A stretch of DNA of 64,000 nucleotides from positions 52,563,187 to 52,627,186 of the forward strand of contig NC_088301.1 of the NCBI RefSeq assembly GCF_032854445.1. The letters are read 5' to 3'. Positions within the stretch are counted from its first letter, which is position 1, and each line of letters opens with the position of its first letter. Source of the DNA: Liolophura sinensis (Eukaryota; Mollusca; Polyplacophora; Chitonida; Chitonidae). The translations under genes and the position numbers were made by a program. The notes below the pieces were generated by a model. The model saw nothing but the letters and a program-made list of their open reading frames with translations, did no database searches and was not told the DNA's origin. This document shows, piece by piece, positions 11,013 to 22,596 of the stretch.

Positions 11013-12200
11013 TTAAGTGTTTACAACAGTTTCTTTTTGTTTCTTTAGTATTTCTGTCCAGTTAAACGTTGATGTTTGATTCCCTCTGTAATGCTTATAC
11101 ATAGCTCGCCACAACAAATACATATTTGTTGTTCCTTGCACATGGGAGAACATGACGTTGTCAATTTTCCCTGAGAGAAAGATGTCCACGACCTTATGCG
11201 GATTCAGAGCGTACATCCGGTTCATTTTCAAATACCGGAAGTGCGTCTTCTGCATTAGGAGACCTGTTAAAAAATAATCGTCTACCCAGAAAAATGGGGT
11301 CCCAAACGATACATTGTAAAGAGTCTGAACGACGTCCGATGTAAATAAAAAAGCTGACCCGGAACAATATGGTGGGAAGTAGTCCAAAGGAAATTCATCT
11401 TTAGGTACATACCACTTACTCTTGTTGTTTCTCATAACTGCCATTTTGGTCCACAAATTACACAATATCACACCATGAGACGTCGACGGATTATTTCTGA
11501 TAGCATCCATGTAATGGGATAACTGAAACAAATTCACTAGAATATCATCATCGCTTTTGAGCACAAACTCTGCATTTCGGCAAAATGTAGATACCCACTT
11601 AATAGCTGATAGAGCTTTGAAAGTTAAATTCCTGTAGGAATCCAGGTAGTTTTCTTGCACAATATCAGAGTACTGACTGCTTTCTAGTCGCAGAGCGTTC
11701 ATGATCTTCGACTCTACATCTACGCCCAGTACAAACACCAGCCTTGCCCTGAACTCTTTCATCAATGTCTGGTCACCCCAGGTTTCACGTATCGCTTGGC
11801 GCTTCTTTACATTTTTAGGCGCCGAGTGAACGTAAATTATTAGAGACAGGTTAAGACCACGACACGTGTTACCTGGGTTCATTATGTAGTCAAACATCAG
11901 CGGGTTTACTGGATTCTTGTACACAGTACTGTCTTTGGTTGTCTTTGCTGTGACGGAGTCGTTTACGGCGGAGGAGAGTTGAGCTTGACGTACTGGCAGG
12001 ACCTGATCATTGTCAGGAAAGGAAATGTCGTTGCTGTCGGTGGGACTGTCACTGGCAGACCGGCGAATGTTGTCCAGGATAAGAAGGCTAAAACATACGG
12101 TGAGGACCATCATGAGAGACACTCTCAGCAAAGGTGGGAGGCGTGGAAACATAGCGCCAGATTCACGGTGGGAGCTCACCTGTCCGCTTGTTGGGACCAA
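11013..12200 (-). CDS. GT31 family beta-1,3-galactosyl/N-acetylglucosaminyltransferase-like enzyme
   Basis: A 395-residue intronless ORF with type II Golgi topology: a short basic N-terminus, one membrane anchor at about 26-44, a Ser/Asp-rich stem to about 100, then the catalytic domain. GT31 landmarks visible are RQAIRETWG (134-142), FVLGVD (156-161), the metal-binding DxD as FVLKSDDDILVN (212-223, D217-D219), YCSGSAFLF (278-286), and WVDDYFLTG (305-313), which corresponds to the usual E-D-V-x-x-G block. Sequons at N117, N191, N296, N374 and N380 fit a lumenal domain. The family transfers galactose or GlcNAc from UDP-sugars in beta-1,3 linkage to glycoproteins or glycolipids; the acceptor here is unknown. 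Length matches vertebrate B3GALT enzymes. Met1 is taken as start, though Met17, closer to the anchor, is possible. The frame is intact. Confidence 0.93.
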   Translation of the reverse strand: MVPTSGQVSSHRESGAMFPRLPPLLRVSLMMVLTVCFSLLILDNIRRSASDSPTDSNDISFPDNDQVLPVRQAQLSSAVNDSVTAKTTKDSTVYKNPVNPLMFDYIMNPGNTCRGLNLSLIIYVHSAPKNVKKRQAIRETWGDQTLMKEFRARLVFVLGVDVESKIMNALRLESSQYSDIVQENYLDSYRNLTFKALSAIKWVSTFCRNAEFVLKSDDDILVNLFQLSHYMDAIRNNPSTSHGVILCNLWTKMAVMRNNKSKWYVPKDEFPLDYFPPYCSGSAFLFTSDVVQTLYNVSFGTPFFWVDDYFLTGLLMQKTHFRYLKMNRMYALNPHKVVDIFLSGKIDNVMFSHVQGTTNMYLLWRAMYKHYRGNQTSTFNWTEILKKQKETVVNT

Positions 12201-14266
12201 AGGCTCTCGTAACCTTTAGTGGCAAATTGCAATATTCAGCACCATTGTAAATTTATTTAATATTTCACTAACGGATGCACAACTTCGATATTGTATATCG
12301 TGTATCGTTGCAGCAATAACACAGGGGAAGGTGGGTGTTGGACAGATGTTAACATTTAGATCTTCTTTCTGTTCAATCCGCATTGTCCCAAGTAACGTCA
12401 GCTAGAGTGTGCGAGGCCCACGCTGTCTTCACGCTTGCTTCTTACCTCAACGACCGTCTTATCCCTCTGGCACAGCAGATATCAATGGGACAAGAAACCT
12501 GGAAATAAGATAATTAACCAATATTTAATCACCAGTTCAGAGTTCAGAGATTTAATTCATATTAATGACATGTCAAAACTGCTCTTGCCTATTCATGACG
12601 TAGTGCCGGGCCAACCTCCAATGGTATGATTTGTAACCTAGTGAAAATTATTCATAAAATTGCTTAGTTTACAAATAAAAGAGTGTCAGCGATTAATTTT
12701 CACGAACTTATTAATACATTTCTTATAATTAAGTACCATAAAGTTACACAATCCAAATGTATTATTTCCTCGGCGGGGACAAGAAATCGATTTTAATTTA
12801 CCATATACTACATGTATAGATACATACAAAAGTGGTTCCTCTGTGCTAATTTTGGAAGTAAACCTAGCACATGATTGTGTGTTGTAGAACATTGTGACAT
12901 AAAGTCACTCGATTGATATATAGGAAGTCATATTGATAATAGGTATAGTCATAGCACAAGATGTCAGTTTCGATATTTTATAGAGTATTGTTGAGCAGAG
13001 AAAGGCTTCTTACCCCTTGCTTGACTGACACGCGACCATATTAATTATTCAAAGAGGGCTCTCCAGCCACCTGAACAGTCCATGTTGAGGCCTGCAGACA
13101 CACACAAAAGACTTAAGTATGCCGGTGCAAAGCTTTGTAGCACTTTGGCATCAAACACAGAACTTGCACTCATACAGACATAAAGATGTACACTCAAATA
13201 ACAGATGCAATAGAGTGTTCTTCAAGAGCGTTAGAATATGTTAAACAACGGGTGCGAAGTCGAAATTTCATGGATGTTCTGGGTGATGTATACATACCTC
13301 CAGAGGAAGTTAATACCGGGGATAATGGCTAAAGTATACTTTAGTGTTATACATGTAGATTTAAATTCAAGAGAAGTAGCAATTAAAGCATTTTAAATTC
13401 ATGGACGAAAACTCTTTTCCAATTGCATTTAATCTGCGTAAAAAAAATCCCAGGTCAAAATGTATTGCATATGTGTGATGTTGATGACAATCAATAAAAA
13501 AGCTCTGCCGTGGTTGCTGAGTCCACATTTCTGCAAGATTCGATGTATTAAAGAGCTGTGGTTCTTTCACGCTTTATTCTTAATAATGTAATAATGTGGC
13601 TGTACGGTCGATTTTATCAGGACATATGTTGAATTCTTTTCCTTGGACCTCAGACTTCGAAAACGGACATGTATACCAAAACCGCTGCGAACACTTATAC
13701 TACATACACACACATATAGTACCTCTGACTTAGTGACAATATATCTTCACAATATTTAATGAATTCAGGAGATAATTTACAAGTAGTGCACAGGATGTAA
13801 ATTTGCTTCATTTAAATATATGTATATAACATATACATTTTAAAATCACGCAAAATGATCCCTGTCTGTGCGCCTTTCTAAAGATGTCGGCCGTGGGTGG
13901 TAAGTGGCACGCTTAATAGAACAGTCATCCTTGGAAAGATCGTGGGCTGTGTAAACCATGGACGGAGATACAGCTTCCGACATATGCCAACTCACATGGT
14001 ATACCGGATAGCATCTGACGTTATCATAAACACAACCGCCTGATCTTAAACATCTCAGGCGATCCTGATGTAGAATCTATGGACGTGTGGCGGCATGTAG
14101 ACATTCTAAATCACCTCAGCTACGATATACACTTGGAGCCCTCTCCCAGAGTGATTATTCGGAAAGATTGATAGTAAATTACCATGCAGGAACGTTTCAG
14201 TTTTTAGTTACAAAGAGCGTTGATAGACTCTCACATATGCAGACGTCTGCTTGATAGGTTATACGC

Positions 14267-14312
<46 letters not shown>

Positions 14313-17300
14313 TACACATGCACTATAAATGAAATGCTGAAACCAATGTGTAGTAGAGGTCATGCTGGATTCGACATTACAGAATTAGGCTACTTCAATT
14401 AAACACGTGATAGTACATATGCCCACAACAAACTCATTTGGACTTGTGTATAGGTTCTGAAAAGCTTTATTCTTGACAATTTGATTGAAAATGAACTAAC
14501 ACACACTTCTTTGTTAACACTCTCATTTATAAATATGCATACGCATTACAAAAGGATATTTGTGTTCATGCAATCACCAAATATATGCACCTTGTATAAT
14601 AGCAGGTTATATATATATATATTGTCAACATCATGTGGTAACCTTATTCCTCTACCTGCAGAGTAGCACCTGTCAACATCACGGAAAATAAACAACAAAA
14701 TCAATTTTTTGGGACAAAAAGTGAATACTGTTTTATACAGATATGTCTTCTTTTGATAAAAAGACAGATAAGAGTTAGCTTGGAACTAATTTCACATCCA
14801 AGACCTTATACTTTAATCATTTGGCTTGTGATGTAAAATCAGTTTTAGTATGCCAAGTAGTCGTTCTGTTAGATCGGGTATGGTGAGCCATACAGGGTTG
14901 GGTATGATGAAACATGAACAAACTTACCCCAGAGGCTATTGTTGACATGCATATGTTGATTTTGATATCTCAGTTATTTGTGGAGCATGTTCATACACCT
15001 TCATTTTCATCTTCTGCAGTCACACATTTCTCATGTTGTGAGTCATTTAGGCCTACATATAACCTAGTTAGTCATTTTCTAAGTTTAGAATGAATAGGTA
15101 TGATTTCTGAACAACCCCGGTTAGTACAAGTGTAAGATAAGCAAAGGGAAAAGGTGCTTTTGAATGTGTATTCTCTCGGAAGCAATTGAGCAAATGAACA
15201 TGGTTTTCTTTGTCAACAGGAAACCTGTGTAATAAATAATAACATTGTTCAAATCTTCCTGAGCCGGCCAAACTTGGGGGATCTGCCCAAAGATCTACGC
15301 TTCTCAAACTCCCGTGTGACTTACAAAACTACGATATAATCTAGGCACGGTTAACTGCATGCGCATTATCCAATCTTTGTGAAACTTGTGCTTAGAAATC
15401 TAATTTTCTGTTATGCTCTTCAAGGTATTTCCTTTTCAGTTATTGCTTATCTGTCATTTTACAACACTGAAAATTCTGCATAACAATTCCAGCCTATTCT
15501 GATAATGAAAGAACCAAACAGAAATACTTGCAGTTTAGTAAATGTAACAAAGCTGGAATAAAATAGCTTATTTAATGATAGATAAAGGACACTTGCCTCT
15601 TAATGTGGCGGCTCAACTTACCCCACACTATGGATCAATTGACCCCATTCCCGTGGTAAATTGATCCACAAAGCCAACATTTTTTATTTTGTATTTAATA
15701 AAAAACTACGCATGCATTGATAAATGCCACATAAATCAGCAGCGTTTGTTTTTGATAAAATGGAATGTTGTGTATTTGTAATCACATTTTGTGAAAAATG
15801 GTTCATCTTACCCAATCTGTTGTATATTCTCCATACAACAAGATAGATACGCGATATATACGAAAAACACAGAGTTAGAGCTAAATTTGAACAGATCGTG
15901 TTCTTTGTCGTCAGTACCCTAATTTAGACGATGACATAAAGACGAATGGAAAGAACATGCACTGATAAATTTTCAAATGACCACGCAAATGGGTCCTCTA
16001 GGCAAGGTTATGCGAATCTTACACCTTTGCAAGCAGTGCAATCCAGTCAGTGTTAATCCATCAGCTCTGAATTTAAGCATTCAAATCGTGCAGTCATACA
16101 CCTATTGGGGCTCATTGAATGACATTTCATCACAAGATCGAACCTCTTTGTAACTGCCAAGTATAAAGTATAACCAGAATTCATTCATATAGTGCAAAGT
16201 AAAGCATCCCAAGACATTTATAATGTGCATGGCGGATTGTTTCAAACATCCATGCCTATGTACAGTCAGGAATCAGTATAAATATTTGGTTAACGGTTTG
16301 AAACACTTACCAAATGCGTAGAGAGGAAGTCTGAGAAAACACAGCCTAAAGTGTTACCGGTCTTGCACGCTACATTCGATAACCATGTATACAGCTACTG
16401 AGACGCCCTGGTATCTTGAAAGCGGAGGCTGGGGCACAGACGACAAGGTCCACTAAGGGCTAATCAGTGTTTACAGCCTAGAATGGCTGGGCCTCTATCG
16501 ATGTTGTGTCGTGCTGGATGTCTTGTACACGGTGGCTGTTACGTCTGATTCTACCCTTCCGGTCGCCAGTGCTGGGATTCACAGTTGCCATGGATATTCG
16601 ACGAGGAAGAACTGACTAAGCCTTATCTTTCCTTTTGAAGCGTAAGAAACGGTCAATGAAGCCGTGTGCTTCACAACGGTTTTTTACGCACCGAATTGCC
16701 TTCATTTCGCTGGGAAATACCTTCGATTTGGTCGGAGAGCAAATGTTTCATCAAACGTACAATGCTGGACAGGGTGGCGTCTATGTTCGCTGTCTTATAG
16801 AACGATGCAATCTTGGCCAAAATGGCCTGCGACATGGTCGAAAAGTGGCATGAGGAGCCAGTCTCGTAGCCATGGAGCCAGTTTCACAGCTATAACCCAA
16901 CCAGCCGCCATTCTAGTGAGCCCTTTGCCATCGAAAAATCGGTCAAAGCATTACGCGGTATATAGCAGGGTAAAATCGATATTCCCATGCGTTTGTGCGT
17001 ATTTGATTTGATCTGATGAACGGCGCTCATTCTCTGCCGGCGAACCAGAAGCTCTGGGCCAAACTGGACTGTGCTAAGATTCACTGCCCGTATAATTGAT
17101 CCCTGTGTTCTAATCTATGGAATTGTCATCAATCGCCCAGCTGAGCTGACTTCTACTCCGTGGCTAACAACAATAAGGAGATGTTCATTAAACGTCCAAT
17201 TAATACCGTCCTATATTTCGTCTAAATTAATATTACATCATGAATATTTTCTATAAATAAGAAACATATGCATTATGGAAGATATATGAAACACATATAC

Positions 17301-17504
17301 ATTATGTATGATGCAATGATGCACTGAAAGTTACATAATTATCATGCTATATTTATGTTACACTTTCTTTTAAAAGATAAACCTTGAAAGATGGAAACTC
17401 AGTATCCTATACAGATACAGCTTTTGTACTATAAACCTTTATACAAGTGTCTAATACACTCTTGACAAATAAACCGAATCAACGTACAATGCATGAACCT
17501 GTAA
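12201..17504. other. Long intergenic stretch, no gene supported
   Basis: Only scattered short ORFs are present. Simple repeats include an AT dinucleotide run at 14269-14309. The interval 16380-17090 is less AT-rich and has overlapping ORFs on both strands, but no domain, splice pattern or repeat I recognise. Confidence 0.4.
14269..14309. repeat. (TA)n microsatellite
   Basis: About 20 uninterrupted TA dinucleotides. The ORF crossing it (poly Ile-Tyr) is an artefact. Confidence 0.98.
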
Positions 17505-17690
17505 TTTTTTATTTATTTATTTGATTAGTGTTTTAACCCTACTCAATATTTCACTCATGCCACGGCAGCAAGCTGTATCGTGGAGGAAACCAGGCCGAGC
17601 CGGAGGAAAACCCACGACCATCCGCAGGTTGATGTTAGGCCTTCCCACTTACGGCCGGAGAGGAAGCCAGCATAAGCCTGATTTGAACTA
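17505..17690 (-). mobile_element. Meta-type SINE fragment
   Basis: Reversed (TTTA)n tail at the low-coordinate end, then CTCAATATTTCACTCATGCC, CGTGGAGGAAACCAGG, CCACGACCATCCGCAGGTTG, CTTCCCACTTACGGCC and GAGAGGAAGCCAGCATAAGC. The body blocks are in the same order as in the copy at 6283-6565. The tRNA-like head is truncated near 17690. Confidence 0.8.
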
Positions 17691-17715
17691 ATTTTTGTGT
17701 AAATATAACATTACT

Positions 17716-17765
17716 AAGGCTGGGTGTATATAAGGTCCTATGAAAGGATCTTTATATACCAGCCT
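17716..17765. repeat. Imperfect inverted repeat (hairpin) containing TATATAA
   Basis: AGGCTGG...TATATAAGG...TCCT pairs with AAGGATCTTTATATA...CCAGCCT across a loop of about 4 nt, with a 2-nt bulge and a mismatch. It could be the centre of a small foldback element. There is no coding context. Confidence 0.6.
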
Positions 17766-18797
17766 CCTATACTTCTTCGCTGTTAATATATTACATGTGT
17801 ATTATACAGATACTATGATTGACATAAGCCATCTGTAAGTATTTCGGAAGTAGCTGTCCGTGTTTCCCAATCGAAATGTGCTTTAGATGATCTGTGTCGT
17901 AACCATAAACGATGCAAAAATATTATACTTATTCGATATTCATCTATTTTACAAGTTGAAGATGCCAGATTGCTTGGAATAAACTACTCTCCTTTGACAA
18001 GTAACTGACGAACTTCCACACGCACATGTCATGTACGTATGCATGTTTGACATATTGGTCGAAGGTATAATATAATCGCTGTATAAGAGCACTATCGTTT
18101 GCGCATATAGCAAACAACTTAAAGGATCTCATGGTTCCTTGTCGGTTTGCTGACTAAAAATATGTTTGACACATTGCTATACAGTAAGATGTCTTTTTTC
18201 GTGTTTCAATACATGCAATGTATATACTAAAAGCTTGCGCCATATATAAAAGAATATGCCTATTAATCGAACAGCATAATTCTGACCGCCAGCCGTTTCC
18301 AGTCGTTTAAAAGGCTACATAATACAAATGATGACAAAATCATATAATTTGAATCTTGGCTTGGCGTCATATTTTCAGCAGATGAAGTAACTTGATATGA
18401 CAGAACATTATTTACGCGATAAATAATTACCATTGTAGAGGCAAATGTTGAGAACTGCTTGTGATAACAATGTTGGCCTTTCTCGAAAATGAGAAATAAA
18501 ATATACGAATGTACTTTTTTTATTGGTGACCCGTTCAGGTATGAAAAAGTATACAAAGATGTGCCAATTACACAAAATGATGACCAAAAAAGTGCGCGCA
18601 GATGGTGCTTGGATGGTGCGCATGGATCGGCAGACAGAAGGGCAAACATTCTGAGATAGTTCGTGAATGAACATTCAGACCTGATAAGTGGAGTATTAAT
18701 TAGATATACTTAGTACATATTCACATATTAATATTTACTGTTGGTTACCAAATGGTTACATGTATGCTATGTATATACATGCTAACTTGTTGCTGCC

Positions 18798-19030
18798 CCG
18801 CTTGGTGCTCAGCACTGAGAGGTTAGAACAAGGAAACAGGAATGGTTATCCCAGTTTCAGTATAATGTGACTGGATGGGGTGTCATGTCTGGTGTCTTCG
18901 GCATGGTACTTCAGTGGCGGCAGCACTTGAGCGGCATGAACTAGCAATGCCACAATAAAACACGGCATATGTACACACACCTCTTTGTCGTCATATAACT
19001 GAAAATGGCTAAGTACGATGTCTCCATACA
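18798..19030 (+). mobile_element. SINE, (CACT)n-tail family, longer copy
   Basis: A head with GCACTGAGAGGTTAGAAC is followed by the core CAGTTTCAGTATAATGTGAC, GTGTCTTCGGCATGGTACTT and a 3' block GTCGTCATATAACTGAAAAT plus GGCTAAGTACGATGT. The core also appears reversed at 28685-28875, and the 3' block at 7866 and 45764. Confidence 0.7.
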
Positions 19031-19084
19031 TGCTAAACACAAAAGACTAAAGTTAAAGGGGAAGATCCCTTAGGAATAGCGACT

Positions 19085-19185
19085 GGTTCGGTAACAACGT
19101 GGTCCGTAACCAAGATGTGCTACTCCAGCTAGCAGCGCGCGAGGTGTAGATTCAATCCCAGGCTTAGACATCCCTCGTTTGAGCC
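19085..19185 (+). mobile_element. tRNA-like SINE head (degenerate)
   Basis: GTGGTCCGTAACC resembles a box A region, and GATTCAATCCCAGG, about 55 bases on, is a good box B. No acceptor stem pairs, so it is not a functional tRNA gene. It is probably a further SINE remnant. Confidence 0.4.
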
Positions 19186-19536
19186 GTTTGGGTCGTCTTC
19201 CGTCGGTGGAGGACAACTTTTCTTTCAATAATTTGGCCGGACGTCAAAACGTGGAAAGTTTTTCAGTAGTGGAAGACCTCATCAAATGTATATTTATAAT
19301 TACAAAATAATGTGTATTAGCATCTCGTAAATGATAAGAGTATATAGTATATATAAGTATATAAGTATATAGCATTGTGAATATTGTAATCAAAAATTCC
19401 CTTTAGTCCTCTCGATTGTATTAAGACGTATGCTACAATTGTTCGCTTTTTATAGCTTAGATATTGTCAACACTATAGATGCCCGCATAAGAGTTTTCAT
19501 CGCACTTTATAATGCACCTATATAAAAGTATATACT

Positions 19537-19564
19537 ATGTATGTATGTATGTATGTATGTATGT
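19537..19564. repeat. (ATGT)n microsatellite
   Basis: Seven tandem ATGT units. Confidence 0.97.
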
Positions 19565-19899
19565 GCCAAATGTTCACCTTAGATGCAATGCCCTATGCAT
19601 GACAAGCATTTACACCTGGTATACGCTTTATGAAGCATATCAATGTTACTTAAGTTCCAGGACGTATATATAGGCCTACTGAAAGTGCTCACGCGTGCAT
19701 CATTGTTTCTTCTCGTTAGTTTGTTTCTCGCTACGTCAAACTGGAGAACTTTTGGGGGCGGGGGTGGGGGGGGGGGGGGGTATCTATGCATATAAATAGG
19801 CTAAGTACATATATGCATTATGCATAGTTGTAAAAGCATGTTGTTTTTCAATGTAGTACATTACATGTTCACGATCTCTCCAGAACTCGTGTTTTACTC

Positions 19900-20130
19900 T
19901 CAAAAAAACATTCCTTGAAATTTTACAGAATTCTGTTGTCTGAGTGATGCTTTAATGGTTTCCGCTACTGCAGCAGATTATTCTGTTAAATATAACACAT
20001 ATAATCTATTAATTCAACAGAGCGATTCTATCAGACTAACAGGACTTTATGTTGAATATTAATAACACATTCTAATATCACTCAGACAACAGATTTTCTG
20101 ATAAAATTAACAGATTAATTTTTAGTGTAC
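19900..20130. mobile_element. MITE-like element with inverted termini
   Basis: The exact 16-mer CTGTTGTCTGAGTGAT at 19933-19948 is repeated inverted at 20077-20092, and the similarity continues outward (ATTTTACAGAATT versus ATTTTATCAGAAAAT) for roughly 20 bases on each side. The interior is AT-rich and non-coding, with further short inverted pieces (CAGATTATTCTGTTAAAT). About 230 bp in total; the superfamily is not identified. Confidence 0.65.
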
Positions 20131-20734
20131 AGGTGAAAACAGCCAGGTGCGCCTTTAAACAAGACTTGGTAATGTTTGAAATATCAATACCGGAATATGG
20201 ACTCTTACTTAGCGGAAAAGCTGAACCTATTTTTACTGAATATTCTTGTCATTGTTCAAATTTATGGCTTTAATTATACTATAAAATCCCATTTCGCACA
20301 GTAAACAAGTGCACTCGACATATTTCATAACCTCCTATCACTATTACATAAATACATTACCAACTCTGCTATACCAAGTAATAATAATTACACATTTATA
20401 GCTGACGAGCCTGGCAAGGTTGAGTTATTGGCTTGATCAAATCAAACCAACTCTTTATCGGGAGGTCAGAGATGCTGCGGTTGGCTTCTATAGGGTACTG
20501 AACAGAGAAACTATTGACCAATAGTCCGTAACATATAAGGTGAGCTTACACACATCTATTTGTACTTACCACAAAGTTGTCTGAATGCTCTATTGGCGCA
20601 GGAGTAGAAAAAATCTGTGGAAGGACACACCGAGATCGCTTTGTTTTGTTTTTTGTTGTTGTTGCTGTGGTTGTTTTATATTGTTTTGTTTTAAAGTAGA
20701 ACTTTCTCATGTCACAGTTTCGGTAGAGTAGCTG

Positions 20735-20934
20735 NNNNNNNNNNNNNNNNNNNNNNNNNNNNNNNNNNNNNNNNNNNNNNNNNNNNNNNNNNNNNNNNNN
20801 NNNNNNNNNNNNNNNNNNNNNNNNNNNNNNNNNNNNNNNNNNNNNNNNNNNNNNNNNNNNNNNNNNNNNNNNNNNNNNNNNNNNNNNNNNNNNNNNNNNN
20901 NNNNNNNNNNNNNNNNNNNNNNNNNNNNNNNNNN
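20735..20934. other. Assembly gap (200 N)
   Basis: Exactly 200 Ns, a typical scaffold placeholder. ORFs crossing it are meaningless. The remaining sequence from 20935 to 22388 shows no gene apart from what follows the cadherin stop. Confidence 1.
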
Positions 20935-22388
20935 TCAAGTGCTAAAAAGATAAAGGCAAAATACATATTGTCTGAATTTCTCTAACCTCGCTATTTAACA
21001 GATTTTGCTCGTGTGTTGGCTGATTATTTGTATAGGTCTTTCAACAACCCTGTGGCAAGTGTTTAAGGATAACAACTGAAAATGAAACAAAGCAAATAAG
21101 CAAAGCCTCTGGGGCCCGTTCCCCAAACGCATTTACCATGTGGACGTACCTCTTCATTATAGGCTAGCATGTAAATTGCACCAGGCGCATCTTGCGACTA
21201 CTTCGTCAAATGGGCCCTTAATATATGTGTCTAGTATAATGTTAAAAAGCTGCATCAACTTGAATATACATGTGGAAAGAACATGTGATACGAAAATGCA
21301 GAATTTTTTATATTTTGGGAGCAATGAAAGAAATTCAGGCAGAACCGATTCATGGACTCTCACATACAATTCATAACGCTGTCTTTATTGCCGTAAATAG
21401 AAAGTAAGGCACACAAATTTAAATTAACAGGGTGAGGGGCAAAAACGTTGCCCTGGTCAAGACTAGTGAACAGGTATCTCCATGAGGGCAGGAGGCAATC
21501 TTTATCTTCAGATGTCAATGAAGTTTTACAAATCATCAACATGTCATTCAGCTTTGAAATAGAACCAGATCTGGAATTTTTAAATTCCTTTTCGTGGAAA
21601 AGGTTATTTGGTATTCACATTATCTTGATGTAAAAACACTGCCAATCACGTGGAATTTATGTCGCAAGGTACTATTTGTGTGGTTTTCGTTGTTTAATGC
21701 CCATCTACGTCTACACTTACTAATTAAGATAACTCTCCACCGTAAAAATAGCGAGTAATCGTGGTAAACCTTGTACTGAATCGTACTACATGTTGTGGAT
21801 GCTTTTGCTGAATCCTGATTTATATAAAGATATTACCAGTGACTGAATGGTCGAAGACTGGGATAAAAAATTATCGTAATTGGTTATTGTACGTAGATTC
21901 GACTAATCTTGTTCAGAACCTTTCGGATTTGTCGTATGAGCATCATAAACGATCTTCATGATCTTCGTACCGGCATTTTTAACACAGAATACCTGTGATT
22001 TCATCCAATCACATGACAAGCGTGGATGAACAGAAGTACTGCAAGAGTGGATGGGTCATTTTACTTGTGACTGCAAAGAATTCGAGATAATTCGGCAGAG
22101 TTCGTATGTTGTCATGGTTCTGGTTGTCTACTTTGGATGTGGCTTACTGGATCAGTTTTCTCTGAATTCTGAGCCTAACACTTTCCTGTAACTACAATGA
22201 CACCAGAAAAAAAAATGACCCTGTATCTGAGGGAACTACATTAATGGAATTCACACCTTCGGCATCTATGTGTTTTCTTCTTCGACCGAAGGTAATTCAA
22301 TCGTTAAGCATTTTCTAAACTACACTATAGTAATTATTACTTTCCCTACTGCCTCTGACCAAAAAAAACATAAACCAATTCAAGTGGA

Positions 22389-22596
22389 TCACCACAGTTT
22401 TGTCCATACCCGGTAGATGCAACACTTGCACTGGAGAAATATTTTTGTTTGACAATGAGCTGTATATTCTTTATCACAGGGTGTTTCAGATCTGTTTACA
22501 TAGATATTATTATGTACTTTGGTATCTGAAAATGAAACAGTAGTTTTACCTGAAGGAATGTTTCTCGGTTTGCTGAAACTTCTCCTTGGTACAGTC
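22389..22596 (-). CDS. Cadherin exon 14: cytoplasmic tail
   Basis: After a TTGTCTTTCAG acceptor, GACTGTACC completes the split Lys codon and continues TVPRRSFSKPRNIPSGK in frame to TGG TGA at 22389. The tail is basic near the membrane and Cys-rich near the end (LQCKCCIYRVW). I recognise no catenin, PDZ or SH3 motif. A 232-base intron separates it from exon 13. An additional downstream exon using the GTATGG site near the end cannot be excluded. Confidence 0.65.

Noticed and set aside
16990-17050. CTGATGAACGGC...GCCGGCGAAC resembles a hammerhead ribozyme core
   Set aside because: The essential GAAA is GAAC, flanking stems I and III do not form, and it is not in a Penelope terminal repeat.
16635-17084. 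Overlapping ORFs of 64-115 codons on both strands
   Set aside because: No motif, no matched splice sites, both strands equally open; not enough to call an exon.
20546-20966. ORFs across N
   Set aside because: Open only because Ns carry no stops.
22526-22549. A 24-base intron (GTAAAAC...TTTTCAG) in the last cadherin exon
   Set aside because: Too short for a spliceosomal intron and a multiple of three, so the frame simply reads through.
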